Assembly: GCA_030827515.1 (NCBI GenBank)
Contig: JAUREI010000003.1
Span: 1-58,389 of the forward strand
DNA length: 58,389 nucleotides
Direction of reading: 5' to 3'
From: Prosthecobacter sp.
GTDB taxonomy: Bacteria > Verrucomicrobiota > Verrucomicrobiia > Verrucomicrobiales > Verrucomicrobiaceae
Positions 25,470-35,921 of the stretch are shown here, piece after piece. The stretch's first letter is position 1. Every line of letters begins with the position of its first letter. The position numbers and the translations under genes were made by a program. The notes beneath the pieces are model-generated. The model had not been told where the DNA came from. It searched no databases and worked only from the letters and a program-made list of their open reading frames with translations.

Positions 25470-28400
25470 ATGCTAGATTCGTTGAACTCGTCAATGCCCG
25501 TCCCGCTTCCATTGCTCCGCTGCCTGCGAGCCGCCCTCGCGGCTCTGGCCTGCTGGTACGGCGATGTGTCGGCGCAGTCGCCTCCCGCTCAATGGAGTGA
25601 TCGTGAAACGCGACTCGCCAACGAGTACCTGTCCCTGCTGGTGGCCCAGCCGGAGTATGGCCGTGTCATCGACCTTCTATGGTCCCTTTACGAGAAGCAT
25701 GACGCGACGCCCCTGCTGCTCGAGAATGTCGCCGCCCAGGCCGCTCGCAGCAGCCACCCAACCCTGAATTTGGTCCATGGCCACCTGCTCCGCCGCAGCG
25801 GCGATCTCGCCGGTGCCGCAAGTCTATACGATGGAGTGCTCGCCAAACAGCCCGACCACCCCGCCGCCCTGCGCGCACGCGCCGAGGTGGCGCGCGAGCT
25901 TTCCGACCCGGCCGGCGCCAGCACCTTTCTCGCCCGCCTCGCTGCCTTGCTGCCCCCCGATGATCCCGCCGCGGCGGAAACCTGGCTTGAACTTGGCACC
26001 CACTTGCTGGCCGCGGGCCGCACCGCCGAAGCGCGGGATGCCTGGGAAAAAGCCGCCGGAATGCGCCCGGACGACTTCGACCTGGCACGCCGCGTGGCCG
26101 ACCTGCTGCTGCGGGCGGGCCTGCCCGCCGAAGCCGCCGCCTTCTTCTCACGCCTGGCCCGGCAGGACGATCCACGCCGGCGCCTTGAGGCCTACCATGA
26201 CCTGGCGCGCATTCACGAACTGGCCGGCGACTTCGAAGCGGCAGATGCCGCCCTGATGCAAGGCCTGTCCCTGCTCGATTTTCGTGACAGCCGATACGAG
26301 GAATTCTTTCGCCGGCGCGTGCGTCTGCATGAGCGATTCGGCCGCCTGGATGAGCTAAGTGCTCATCTCGATGCCGCAGCCGCAGCCCAACCTCCTCCAG
26401 AACGCGCGCTGCGCGACCTCGCCCGTTTCTGCGCCGCCGTCATTGATCCGGACGGCCAGGTTGCGGCCCTGCGCGCCCTGGTCGCCACCCTGCCAGAAGT
26501 GGAGGCTTATCGCTGGGAACTCGTCCGGGTCCTGCTCGATCATGAGGGTGCGAAGGAGGCGGCTGCATTGCTCGACGACAAACTCCAAGGAACCTCCAGC
26601 CCCGCCCTCATTTTCCTCCGCTGTGAGGCGGATTTGCGCCTCGGCCAACCGAAAGCCGCCGCCGAACGTCTCGGCCGCCTGCTCGAGGGAGCCGACGCCG
26701 AAATGGAGAAGCAGGTGCTTGCCTTCGCCCAGGCACGCGCCCTAGACACCATTGTTGAGCGGGTTCTGCACAACCGGGTCGAACGCGATACCGGCCGCCA
26801 GGAATCCGTCTTCGAGCTGGCCTCCTTCCACCGAACGCGCAAGGATCAGGCCTCGGCCGACGCGCTGCTGCGCCGCTACATCAACGCCGCCCCCACGGAA
26901 AGCGAGCGCAGCCGCCGGCTCGAAGACTCTGCCGGCTTTCTCGCCGCCGGCCAAGATCCGACCAGTGCCCTGACCCTGGCACGTGAACAGGTGGCGCTGC
27001 CGGTCGCAGGACGTGCGCAGTGGCTGCGACTCGCCGACCTGCTGGCCGAGCAGGGCGACTCCGCCGAGGCCGCCACGTGGCTGGAAAAAGCCTGGGATGC
27101 CTCGACGAGCGACGAGGAGCGCATCGAGGTCGATGAACGACTGTTCTCCGTCCTGCTCGGCGAAGCCGGTGCCGAGCCGCCCACACGGGTGGGCACGGCC
27201 GGTGAGTTCCGCCTGCCGGACGCCTTCACAGGCCGGGGGTTCGCCGGCGTCACCGAGGAACCCGGGCTGCCGTCACTGCCCGAATCCGTGCTCGAAAAAA
27301 CCCGAACCCTGATTGCGGCGTCGGAGTCCCGGGACGCCTCCCATCTCTTTCGAGCCACGTGGTGGGCGCTGCGCTGCGGCCAGCACGATGCCGCCTATCC
27401 CCTGCTTCAGCGACTGCAGGCCGTCACCGGCGAACCGGGCTTGTCCCTGGAGGCGGACAAGTTGCTGCTCGAACTTGCCCTTGCCGACCAGAATCGTCCG
27501 CTCGCCATGCGCGTGCTTCGGCGTCTGATCGAAGCGGATGAAGGCGGCCGCATTCGTCATCTGCTGCGCCTCAGTGAACTGCTGTTGGAAGCCGAACAAG
27601 CCGCGCTGGCCACCACGTCAAACCGCGGCTGGCGCTCGGACCAGCCGCCGCCCCCGCCCGGCCGCGATGCCGCCGAACTGCTGAAGGCTGGACTGCGCCG
27701 TCACCCTGATGCCGAACCCCTGATCGCCGCGCTCGCCCAATGCTACCTGCTGCAGCAGCGCCCTGAAGCTGCAGCCGCCCTCTGGAGCGAGGCCATTCGC
27801 CGTGCTGGTGACGCCGCCGCCATCCCGCTCATGGAACGCCAGGCCGAGCTGTTTCTGCGTCAGAATCAGCTCGCGGAGTTTGTGGCGGTGCAAACCGCCA
27901 TCACCGAACGCGAAACCGACATCAAACGCCGGCGCGAAGCCTACAAGCGCTTTCTCGACCGGCTGCTCTGGGACAGTCGCGGCGGCGAACTTGACGAGGA
28001 GGAAACCGCGCGCCGCCTGGATCTCGTGGAAAAGAACCTCACCCTTCTGGCCCGCAAGCATCCCTTCGACGGCTTCTACCACGAGGCGCTGGCCCAGGTG
28101 CACGAACGCAAGGGCGACCCTGTTCGCGCCTTTCAAGCAATGAAGCAGGCCTACTACACCGCGCCCGACACCCCCTTTTCCTCCGGCCAGCTGCGCGACG
28201 CCGCCCTGCGCGTCCAGGACCTTCAAGCCGCCATCTACTTTCAAAAGCAGATTGCCGCCGCCGCTCCACCCGCCTCGCTGGCGGCCGAATCACGCCGTCT
28301 GGTTGAACTGCTCGAACAAACCTTCCAAATCGCCGAAGCGGACCGCGTCCGGCGTCGATTGGAAAGCCGCTTTGCGCAGGACGCGACCGCGCTTGAAAGT

Positions 28401-31400
28401 CTGGCCGAACACTACCGTGCCACCGGTCAGGAAGAAGCCGAGCGCCGGGTCTATGAGCAGGTGGCCCGGGTGCGTCCGTGGGATGCTCGTTCGCAGTTCC
28501 GCATCGCCCTGAAATCGCTGCGCCTGGCCGATGATGAAGCAGCGGAGGAACGACTTCGCGAAATCCTTGCCAAGACCCGGGCTCCGGCCCCTCAGCGCGC
28601 CGCCGACCCCGCCCGCCTGCCCTTGCCGCTCACCGACGCCCGCAAGGAGGGTGCACCTGGGCCCGTCACGGACCTCGCCAGCCAAATCGAGTCCGCCACC
28701 GGTCTGACTCACGAGGAGACGGGTCGGTTGCGCTCCTTTGTCAACCTGCCGCGCCCGGAACTCGTCGAACTGCCCGACAGCGTCGACCTCGTGCGCCTGC
28801 GCGTCATCGAGGAACTGGCCCGCCTGCTGCGGCGGCGTGGCGAAGCGTCCGCCCTTGCGGCCTGGAACCGTGACTGGACTGCGACCGAACGCGCTCCCAT
28901 CGAGCGCCTCTGGGCCCTGTTCTACGCCGGCAACGGCAACGGCTTCCGCAGCGTTCTGCACGACGTCCTGGGCGATTCCCCCGGTCTGGAGGCCCGATTC
29001 TGCCGGGTCTGGCTCATGCTGCGCTCCCATGGCATGAACGATGCCCTCGCCTGGGCCGGTCAGGCCGGACTCGACATCGCCGCCCAGGAGGGACGCCACC
29101 GGCTCTTGCAGGCCGCAGTCTCCATGCTGACCGACTTCGGCAACTTCCGCTATGCCCGCGGCGAACTCGCCGCCCTGGGGGCCTCACGCCTGCTTCCCAA
29201 CGCGGCCGTGCTCGAGATCACCCGATCCCTGCAGGACCGTCAACGCTACACCGAGGCCCTCGAACTCGGCGAAAGCCTGCGCGACAACTCACCGGCGCTG
29301 GCCGCCGACTACGCCTACTTCCTGTCGCGCATCGCCGAATCCGCAGAACGCTGGGACCTGGCCCGGCAGTACATCGGCCAGGTGGTGCGTGCCCCTGCAC
29401 GCCCGGGGCCCTACCGCGGCACCTACGACCCCTACGTGTACAGTCTCGCCACGGCCAGTCGCCTCGCCGTCTCCCTGCAGGAGCGCGAGCAAACGCTCGG
29501 CGAAGCATGGAAACACCTCCAGCGCACGCCGGACTCCGCCATGACGCGCATGCGCAAGGCCGTGGTCGCCGGTCTCGCCGGCGCCCGTGACACGGCTGCG
29601 GGGGAACTCGAGCAACTCGTTGCGGGAGACTTCGTCGCGGCACGCCCCATGGGCGAAATCCGCGGCATTCTCCTGCCTCAGGGCTCGGTGCGCCATGAGG
29701 AACCGCAGCACCTGCGCAGCTTCTGGGAGGAAACGCGCGAAATCCAGGCCGTCTTGATTCAGCAGGGACTGGGCAGTGTCGTGCAGGAAAGCAATCGCCG
29801 CCTCGATGACCGCCTCGGCGCCATGACCCTCAGCTCGCGCACCGGCTTCGAGTTCGGTGAATGGCGTCTCGGACATCTCCTGCGCCGGCTGCGCCAGGAG
29901 GATCCGCCGACACGCCGATGCCTGATTCGCGAACACCTCGCCAGCGTCGACATGCGCATGGAAGTCTCGGTCGACACCCTCAGCGAGCTTGGCGGGCGGC
30001 TGGAGAACAACGGCATGGCGCGCGAGGCCGTCGAAGTCTACCGGCTCCTGCCGGGACGCGCCCCGGCCAACCCGGAGTACGCCCTCTGGCTGCTGCGCGC
30101 CTGTGAGGCCTCACGCGACACCGTCAATGGTCTGGCCTTCACCGAGCAACTGCTGGCGGCCGAGCCCCCCATGAAGCCGCCGCAACCGGGCGACGAGGTC
30201 CTGCGCGAAAAACACGCCCATTTCCTGGCCCAGAACTTCGACTTTGAAACCCTGCACCGGCTCGGTTTCCCGCCGGAGGTCACACGGGTGCTGCAGGGCC
30301 GGGTGCCCGACGAGATCCCCTACCTGCGCGAACTGGCCCTGCTGCACGAACGCGCGGGAGATGATGATGCCGCCCTTGCCGCCTGGGAGCGACTGCATCT
30401 GGCCCATGTGGTCAATGCCGAAAAATCCGTTCCCCAGGACATCGAGGCCTGCCTGCACCGGGCACGCCTGCTGGAACGCAGGAAACGTCCGCAGGACGCC
30501 CTTGCCGCCCTTGCCGAAGTGGATCTCACCGGCAAACTCCACCCGCACTGGCGCGACGTTCTTGCCCTGCGAGCCCGCCTGCTCGCCGAGGTCGGTTCCT
30601 GGGAGGAATTCCGCACGCTCATGACACTGGCGGTCGACAAAAAAACCCTGTCCGCGATCCTTGAACTCGCTGGTGAACTTGAACGCCGCGACCGCCCCGC
30701 CGAGGCCCTCAATTATTTGATCCAGGCCGAACGCAGTTTGCGCGAGGAACCCGACCGCTTCCGCCTGCGCTTGGAACAGCTCAAGCTGCACAGCGCCGAC
30801 CCGGCCTGGACGCCCGAACTTGGCCGCCCCCAGGTGGCCGCCCTGTTTCGCGCGCGAAGCCGCGACCGCGAGGCCCTGAGCGCCCTGGTCGACTGGATGC
30901 GCGGCAGGGCCACCGGACCGCAGCACGACGCCTGGATCGCCGTACTCAAAGCGGAATCGCGCGCCGGACTCGACCGACCCGCGGCGACACTCGCCCTGAC
31001 CGCCTTCGCCGCCACCCTGCCGGCGAGCGCCGCCGCCGACCTCAGCGAAGGCTGGGCGGCCGCCCGCGAGGGGGATCACGCCTGCCTTGAACTGGGTGCC
31101 GAAACCCTGCTGGAACTCGGTCGCGCAACCTGGGCGCGACAGGCCTGCGATACTCTGCTGGAACTGCCCTCGCTGCGTCTCGACGGACGCAAGCGCCCAC
31201 TGATGGTTCGGATTGCCCACGCTCTCGGTGACACCGCCGGCCTGCACGACCTGTTCTCGGAAGTCGTTCACAAGAGCCAGCCCGGCGGCAGTCAGCCGGT
31301 TGAATGGGCCCAGACCTTTGCCGCCATCGGCGAACGCGGTCTCGCCCGTGAGCTGTTCGAAGCCGCGCTCGACAAGAACGACGGCAGCCAGACCCTGCAT

Positions 31401-31655
31401 GCCGGTCTTTGCACGGCCTGGATTCACTTCCTGATCGAGGAGGGCGACCTTGAAGCGGCGGAAAGTTTCCTCATGCACCACAACTGGGCCCTGCCCGGCG
31501 AGACAGCGGCCCTGCTGGTGGACCTGTATCGCGCCTGGGGCCGGCTTGACCGCATCCACGAGGAACTGCCCAAGTATCATTTGCCCTGTGGGGTTGAAAA
31601 AGAAGCCTTGTTTCTCGCCGCCCGCGCCGGCAAGCTGAAATCGACCGATCCCTGA
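25470..31655 (+). CDS. Giant secreted TPR-repeat protein (2061 residues)
   Basis: Starts at the ATG at 25470, or at 25494 (MPVPLPLLRCLRAALAALACWYGDVSAQ, a better signal peptide start). Almost the whole length is tetratricopeptide-like helical repeats rich in Ala, Leu, Arg and Glu, for example GHLLRRSGDLAGAASLYDGVLAKQPDHPAAL near residue 100, YHDLARIHELAGDFEAADAAL near 245 and EALAQVHERKGDPVRAFQAMKQAYYTAPDTP near 870. No enzyme domain is seen. Such solenoids usually scaffold protein complexes in the periplasm or at the outer membrane. A lipoprotein gene follows 3 bases after the stop, so the two are probably made together and may form an envelope complex. The length is far above most TPR proteins. 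Confidence 0.8.
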   Translation: MLDSLNSSMPVPLPLLRCLRAALAALACWYGDVSAQSPPAQWSDRETRLANEYLSLLVAQPEYGRVIDLLWSLYEKHDATPLLLENVAAQAARSSHPTLNLVHGHLLRRSGDLAGAASLYDGVLAKQPDHPAALRARAEVARELSDPAGASTFLARLAALLPPDDPAAAETWLELGTHLLAAGRTAEARDAWEKAAGMRPDDFDLARRVADLLLRAGLPAEAAAFFSRLARQDDPRRRLEAYHDLARIHELAGDFEAADAALMQGLSLLDFRDSRYEEFFRRRVRLHERFGRLDELSAHLDAAAAAQPPPERALRDLARFCAAVIDPDGQVAALRALVATLPEVEAYRWELVRVLLDHEGAKEAAALLDDKLQGTSSPALIFLRCEADLRLGQPKAAAERLGRLLEGADAEMEKQVLAFAQARALDTIVERVLHNRVERDTGRQESVFELASFHRTRKDQASADALLRRYINAAPTESERSRRLEDSAGFLAAGQDPTSALTLAREQVALPVAGRAQWLRLADLLAEQGDSAEAATWLEKAWDASTSDEERIEVDERLFSVLLGEAGAEPPTRVGTAGEFRLPDAFTGRGFAGVTEEPGLPSLPESVLEKTRTLIAASESRDASHLFRATWWALRCGQHDAAYPLLQRLQAVTGEPGLSLEADKLLLELALADQNRPLAMRVLRRLIEADEGGRIRHLLRLSELLLEAEQAALATTSNRGWRSDQPPPPPGRDAAELLKAGLRRHPDAEPLIAALAQCYLLQQRPEAAAALWSEAIRRAGDAAAIPLMERQAELFLRQNQLAEFVAVQTAITERETDIKRRREAYKRFLDRLLWDSRGGELDEEETARRLDLVEKNLTLLARKHPFDGFYHEALAQVHERKGDPVRAFQAMKQAYYTAPDTPFSSGQLRDAALRVQDLQAAIYFQKQIAAAAPPASLAAESRRLVELLEQTFQIAEADRVRRRLESRFAQDATALESLAEHYRATGQEEAERRVYEQVARVRPWDARSQFRIALKSLRLADDEAAEERLREILAKTRAPAPQRAADPARLPLPLTDARKEGAPGPVTDLASQIESATGLTHEETGRLRSFVNLPRPELVELPDSVDLVRLRVIEELARLLRRRGEASALAAWNRDWTATERAPIERLWALFYAGNGNGFRSVLHDVLGDSPGLEARFCRVWLMLRSHGMNDALAWAGQAGLDIAAQEGRHRLLQAAVSMLTDFGNFRYARGELAALGASRLLPNAAVLEITRSLQDRQRYTEALELGESLRDNSPALAADYAYFLSRIAESAERWDLARQYIGQVVRAPARPGPYRGTYDPYVYSLATASRLAVSLQEREQTLGEAWKHLQRTPDSAMTRMRKAVVAGLAGARDTAAGELEQLVAGDFVAARPMGEIRGILLPQGSVRHEEPQHLRSFWEETREIQAVLIQQGLGSVVQESNRRLDDRLGAMTLSSRTGFEFGEWRLGHLLRRLRQEDPPTRRCLIREHLASVDMRMEVSVDTLSELGGRLENNGMAREAVEVYRLLPGRAPANPEYALWLLRACEASRDTVNGLAFTEQLLAAEPPMKPPQPGDEVLREKHAHFLAQNFDFETLHRLGFPPEVTRVLQGRVPDEIPYLRELALLHERAGDDDAALAAWERLHLAHVVNAEKSVPQDIEACLHRARLLERRKRPQDALAALAEVDLTGKLHPHWRDVLALRARLLAEVGSWEEFRTLMTLAVDKKTLSAILELAGELERRDRPAEALNYLIQAERSLREEPDRFRLRLEQLKLHSADPAWTPELGRPQVAALFRARSRDREALSALVDWMRGRATGPQHDAWIAVLKAESRAGLDRPAATLALTAFAATLPASAAADLSEGWAAAREGDHACLELGAETLLELGRATWARQACDTLLELPSLRLDGRKRPLMVRIAHALGDTAGLHDLFSEVVHKSQPGGSQPVEWAQTFAAIGERGLARELFEAALDKNDGSQTLHAGLCTAWIHFLIEEGDLEAAESFLMHHNWALPGETAALLVDLYRAWGRLDRIHEELPKYHLPCGVEKEALFLAARAGKLKSTDP

Positions 31656-31658
31656 CCC

Positions 31659-32264
31659 GTGCCCGCGCAACCCCTCATCCTCCGACTCCTGCTGCTGCTG
31701 ACACCCCTGCTCGGGGCCTGTGGCACGTCCAAGTCAGAACGCGAAGATGCTCCCCTCATGTCGCAAACGATGCAGCAGCGCTTTGCGTCCGCGCGCCAGC
31801 GCATGAAGGATCCCAACGACCGCAGCCGATTCGATCCCGGCGTGCAGTCGACACTTGCGCGTCAGGGTGGCAGCGGCAAGGCGCTGTCAGGGAAGACTTA
31901 TCGGGCTTCCGAGTTTGCCGACGCCAAAACCTACGGTCACACGCCAGCCTACTCAGCCGGCACCTGGACGGGAGCGGATCGGGACAGCGGCCTCGCCGAC
32001 CAATCCTACGCAAGGGGAGAGGAAACCGCGGCCGGAACCGGCACGGTTTTCCAGGCTGACGCCAGCCCGCTCGGCAATCTAGCCTCCCCCGCCGACGGCA
32101 AAGTGTTCGCGGGGGCCGGAGACGAATTCAGCACCCGCCCCAACCGCGACGCCCTGCGCAGCCAGCAAAAGAATCAGCGCCCGCAGGTCATCCAACTCGA
32201 GGAGCAGCGACGCAATCCGGCCTACAGCGAGGAGCAGGTGCGGCGCCTGCTGGGCCGTCCGTGA
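31659..32264 (+). CDS. Putative lipoprotein of unknown function
   Basis: This 201-residue protein starts at a GTG three bases after the TPR stop. The leader MPAQPLILRLLLLLTPLLGAC has a lipobox (LGA-C, Cys21). The mature part is polar, rich in Ser, Ala, Gly, Arg and Asp, and probably disordered, ending with EEQRRNPAYSEEQVRRLLGRP. I recognise no domain. Its tight spacing suggests it works with the giant TPR protein at a membrane. Confidence 0.65.
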   Translation: MPAQPLILRLLLLLTPLLGACGTSKSEREDAPLMSQTMQQRFASARQRMKDPNDRSRFDPGVQSTLARQGGSGKALSGKTYRASEFADAKTYGHTPAYSAGTWTGADRDSGLADQSYARGEETAAGTGTVFQADASPLGNLASPADGKVFAGAGDEFSTRPNRDALRSQQKNQRPQVIQLEEQRRNPAYSEEQVRRLLGRP

Positions 32265-32434
32265 CACCCCATTCGATCGGGATGGCCGGAACCGCCGCCG
32301 CCATGCATTTTCCGGCCGCCGGCCGGGGCAACGGCAAGATTGGCCGTCCAGCGCCGTTTTTGGCTGCGTTGTTGCGTGCTTGACTTGGTTAGGCGCGTGC
32401 TGGCAAACTCCCACGACCGAACCCCTTTCTTACC

Positions 32435-33904
32435 ATGTTCCGCATTCCTGGCGCCCTCGGCAAAGACCTCTGCGACAAAGACCTCGGCCTGACCCGCCGC
32501 GACATCCTGCGTGTCGGCGGCGCCTCCATGCTCGGCCTGACTCTCAACAACCTGTTTCGTGCCCAGGCCGCTTCGGCCGGTTCGGCTGCCGCCGGACGCG
32601 CCGGTTGGGGCAAGGCCAAGCACGTGCTGATGATCTACCTGCAGGGTGGCCCCAGTCATCTGGACCTCTGGGACCCCAAGGAGAACGTGTCGGACAAGGT
32701 CCGCTCCGCCTTCAAAACCATCCCGACCAAGATTCCCGGCCATCACTTCACGGAAATCCTGCCCCAGCTCGCCAAGGTGAACGACAAGTTCACCACGATC
32801 AACTCGATGAGCTACACGCCAAACGGCCTGTTCAACCACACGGCGGCCATCTACCAGATCATGACCGGCTACACGACCGACAAGGTCAGCCCGTCCGGCC
32901 AGCTTGAGCCCCCGAACGCCAAGGACTACCCGAATTTCGGCAGCAACATCATCCGCCTCAAGCCGATGGATGAGCCGATGCTGCCCTTCGTCATGCTGCC
33001 GCGGCCACTGCAGGAGTCGAACGTCGTCGGCAAGGGCGGAACCGCCGGCTTCCTCGGCAAGGCCTACGATCCCTACACGCTCTACCCCGAAGGCGATGAC
33101 CTCGACATGGGCAAGATGGACCGTCTCAAGATCGACGACCTGCAGCTGCGGCCGGACCTGTTCAGCCTGCGCCTGCAGCGCCGCGCCAAGCTGCGCGACG
33201 CGATCAACGACCAGATGCCGACGATTGAGGCCGCGGTCAAGGACCTCAGTCTGGACGGCTACTACGACCAGGCCCTCAGCCTGATCGCCAGCGGCCGCGC
33301 CCGCGACGCCTTCGCCCTCGAACGAGAACCGACCAAGCTGCGCGACCGATACGGCCGCAACACCTTTGGCCAAAGCTGCCTGCTCGCCCGCCGCCTGATC
33401 GAGGCCGGCACCCGCGTCGTCGAACTGATCTGGCCGAAGGTCGCCAATTCCGACAACCACTCCTGGGATCACCATGTCGGCCTCACCCAGCGCATGAAAA
33501 ACCAGAGCGGCCCCATGCTCGACCAGGGCCTCAGTGCGCTGTTCGAGGATCTCGACGCTTCCGGCCTGCTTGAGGAGACCCTCGTTGTCGCTCTTGGTGA
33601 ATTTGGCCGCAGCCCCGAAAAGGGTGTCTCCACTTCCGGCAACGGCAACAGCGCCGACGGTCGCGACCACTGGCCCTACTGTTACACCGCCGTCATCGGC
33701 GGCGCCGGCATCAAGCGCGGCTATGTCCACGGCAAGTCCGACAAAACCGGCTCCGCTCCGGCAGAAAACCCGGTGCATCCGACGGAGTTGCTGGCCACCA
33801 TCTATCACGCCGTCGGCATCGACCCGGAGACCATCGTGCACAACCACCTCAACCAGCCCCGCGAGTTGGTGAAGGCCAAACCGGTGACCCAGTTGTTCGC
33901 CTGA
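32435..33904 (+). CDS. DUF1501 family protein, Tat-exported
   Basis: This 489-residue protein has a twin-arginine signal ([19 protein letters not shown], residues 19-37). The DUF1501 fold, related to sulfatase/alkaline-phosphatase-like enzymes, shows in [21 protein letters not shown] (about 64-84) and [15 protein letters not shown] (about 132-146). [13 protein letters not shown] and [26 protein letters not shown] (about 408-433) complete the pattern. Metal-site-like Asp/His residues sit in these motifs. DUF1501 proteins of PVC bacteria usually pair with DUF1549/DUF1553 proteins in carbohydrate or sulfated-glycan use. Here the nearest pair is 7 kb away. A TTGACT hexamer lies 48 bases upstream. 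Confidence 0.93.
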   Translation: MFRIPGALGKDLCDKDLGLTRRDILRVGGASMLGLTLNNLFRAQAASAGSAAAGRAGWGKAKHVLMIYLQGGPSHLDLWDPKENVSDKVRSAFKTIPTKIPGHHFTEILPQLAKVNDKFTTINSMSYTPNGLFNHTAAIYQIMTGYTTDKVSPSGQLEPPNAKDYPNFGSNIIRLKPMDEPMLPFVMLPRPLQESNVVGKGGTAGFLGKAYDPYTLYPEGDDLDMGKMDRLKIDDLQLRPDLFSLRLQRRAKLRDAINDQMPTIEAAVKDLSLDGYYDQALSLIASGRARDAFALEREPTKLRDRYGRNTFGQSCLLARRLIEAGTRVVELIWPKVANSDNHSWDHHVGLTQRMKNQSGPMLDQGLSALFEDLDASGLLEETLVVALGEFGRSPEKGVSTSGNGNSADGRDHWPYCYTAVIGGAGIKRGYVHGKSDKTGSAPAENPVHPTELLATIYHAVGIDPETIVHNHLNQPRELVKAKPVTQLFA

Positions 33905-33918
33905 CAGGCGCGCGCCCG

Positions 33919-34185
33919 ATGCACGCCGCCGGACCCCAAAACCCACTGCACGGCATCACCCTCCAAAGGATGGTGACCGAACTTCAAGCCCACTACGGCT
34001 GGGAGATGCTCGGTCGCATCATCCCGATCAACTGCTTCAACTGGCAGCCCAGCATCAAGTCCAGCCTCACCTTCCTGCGCCGCACCCCCTGGGCCAGGCA
34101 AAAAGTCGAGCAACTCTACCTCGACAGCCTGCCCGACTTCGCACGGTGCGACGAGGCGGCTCCGGCCGTCGGCCCTTCCAACTAG
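33919..34185 (+). CDS. VF530 family DNA-binding-like small protein
   Basis: This 88-residue protein matches the VF530 family over residues 6-70: [40 protein letters not shown] and [13 protein letters not shown]. The family is a compact alpha-helical protein reported to bind DNA; its cellular role is unclear. It starts 15 bases after the DUF1501 stop and may share its transcript. The C-terminal 18 residues are a variable tail. Confidence 0.9.
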   Translation: MHAAGPQNPLHGITLQRMVTELQAHYGWEMLGRIIPINCFNWQPSIKSSLTFLRRTPWARQKVEQLYLDSLPDFARCDEAAPAVGPSN

Positions 34186-34305
34186 GGTCGCCTGTCGCTC
34201 AACGCGGATCACCGAAGCAATGACCGCCTGAGCGCACCGTTCCTGCGGCCGGTGCCACCGGCGCGATCAGTCCCGCAACATCAATCACTGCCTGCCTGTC
34301 CTCTG

Positions 34306-35781
34306 ATGAAGCCGTCCATCACACGCGTCCAAGGCCTGCGCATCGTCACCCGCCTTTGTCTGACCCTGGCCACACTCGGGCTTGCCGAAGCGGCACCGCC
34401 GGTTTTTCGCGCGGGCGCGGCGACGAGCAACATCACGCCAGCCATCGGTGCCGACCCGAACATCCGCACGAGCCGTCCACCGGCGGCTCACGTGCATGAT
34501 GAACTGCACGCCCGGTGCCTCGTGCTTGACGACGGGCAGGCCAGGCTGGCGCTGGTCGTGTGCGACCTGCGGCACATTTCGGCTGAAGTCGCCGCGAATG
34601 CGAAGCGGATCATTGAAAAGCTGACCGGCATCCCACCGCACTGCGTCATGATTTCCGCCACACACACGCACACTTCGGGCGGCGTGAAGCTGGAGGAGCG
34701 CGAGGATGAACCCTACTACGATTACTCCGCGTTCCTCACCCGCCGGATCGCCGAGGGTGTGCTGCGCGCGCACAACCAGCTGGAACCGGCGCAGATCGCC
34801 TGGGGGGTCGTCGATGAGCCGACGCAGGTCTTCAACCGCCGGTGGTTCCTGATTCCCGGCAGCCGCCCGGTTTATGGCGCGCACGACAACATCGAGCAGG
34901 TTGACACCAACCCCGGTTACAAAGGGCTGCTGAAGCCTGCCGGTCCCGTCGACCCGCAGATCACCTTCCTTTCCCTGAGATCCACCTCCGGCAAGCCCAT
35001 CTCGCTGATGGCCTCCTACGGGCTGCACTACGTCGGCGGCATTCCACCAAACACGATCTCGGCCGACTACTTCGCGATCTTCGCCGACCGGGTGGGCGAG
35101 TTGCTTGGTGCTGACCGGCATCAAGATCCGCCCTTTGTCGGCATCATGGCCAACGGCACCAGCGGCGACGTGAACAATCTGGAGCGCCATTCCGACGAGG
35201 AACTGGCAAAGCGCGGCCCGCAGCTGAATAAGCGGTATCAACCCTTTGAAAAAGCCCGTGAGGTGGCCCACCTCTGCGCCGACAAAGTGATGGCGGCGCA
35301 CAAGACGCTGCAGTGGCACGATCATGTGAAGCTCACGTCTCTGCAACGCACGCTTACCCTCGAGCGCCGCTATCCGACGAAGGAGGAGGTCGCGTGGGCG
35401 GAGTCGGTGAAGGCCCGACGCATCAAGCCCATGAGCACCAGCCGCTACAGCACCTACAGCACGGTGCTCGCCTATGCCTCGCCGGAGATGCCGCCGACTC
35501 TCGACGTGACCGTGCAGACGCACCGCATCGGGGACCTTGCCTTGGCCGCCATGCCCTTTGAGGTGTTCGCGGAAATCGGCCTGGAGTTGAAGCAGCTCAG
35601 CCCGATCCAGCCGCTCATGAATGTTTCCATCGCCAACGGCTCGCACGGCTACCTGCCAACGCCCGCCCAGCACCAACTCGGCGGCTACGAGACGTGGATC
35701 GGCGTCAACAAAGTGCAGTTGGATGCCTCGGTGAAGCTGGTTGGCGCCCTGGTTGAAATGCTCGGCGAATTAACCCGGTAG
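34306..35781 (+). CDS. Neutral/alkaline ceramidase-like secreted hydrolase
   Basis: This 491-residue protein starts at the ATG at 34306, with a signal peptide ending LAEAAPP. The N-terminal domain resembles neutral non-lysosomal ceramidase: FRAGAATSNITPAIG (about 28-42), then LHARCLVLDDGQARLALVVCDLR and the zinc-binding-type SATHTHTSGGVKL (about 119-131), with LHYVGG and GIMANGTSGDVNN further on. Ceramidases cleave the amide of ceramide. PVC bacteria carry many family members of unproven activity, so the substrate should be treated as open. The C-terminal YLPTPAQHQLGGYE also matches the family. Confidence 0.85.
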   Translation: MKPSITRVQGLRIVTRLCLTLATLGLAEAAPPVFRAGAATSNITPAIGADPNIRTSRPPAAHVHDELHARCLVLDDGQARLALVVCDLRHISAEVAANAKRIIEKLTGIPPHCVMISATHTHTSGGVKLEEREDEPYYDYSAFLTRRIAEGVLRAHNQLEPAQIAWGVVDEPTQVFNRRWFLIPGSRPVYGAHDNIEQVDTNPGYKGLLKPAGPVDPQITFLSLRSTSGKPISLMASYGLHYVGGIPPNTISADYFAIFADRVGELLGADRHQDPPFVGIMANGTSGDVNNLERHSDEELAKRGPQLNKRYQPFEKAREVAHLCADKVMAAHKTLQWHDHVKLTSLQRTLTLERRYPTKEEVAWAESVKARRIKPMSTSRYSTYSTVLAYASPEMPPTLDVTVQTHRIGDLALAAMPFEVFAEIGLELKQLSPIQPLMNVSIANGSHGYLPTPAQHQLGGYETWIGVNKVQLDASVKLVGALVEMLGELTR

Positions 35782-35884
35782 AAACCATCAGCTACCCTCT
35801 CAACCTGTCTCCGCTCCCCGTTCCGCACCCCGATCCGGCACTCTGATAGGCAGTATCCTGGCTAAAATCGCCTCACCCGCGCCA

Positions 35885-35912
35885 TTGCACGACGGCTGCA
35901 CGGCGCTATTCT
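35885..35912 (+). promoter_or_regulatory. Candidate sigma-70-type promoter of the phosphohexomutase gene
   Basis: TTGCAC (35885-35890), a 16-base spacer, then TATTCT (35907-35912). The ATG is at 35922, so the transcript would be leaderless or nearly so, which fits the lack of a ribosome-binding site. Inferred from consensus only. Confidence 0.35.
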
Positions 35913-35921
35913 CGGGCCAAC

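Noticed and set aside
30111-33946. Long minus-strand frames (519 and 574 codons) opposite the TPR and DUF1501 genes
   Set aside because: Their amino-acid composition looks like complement shadow, and the plus-strand genes have clear families.
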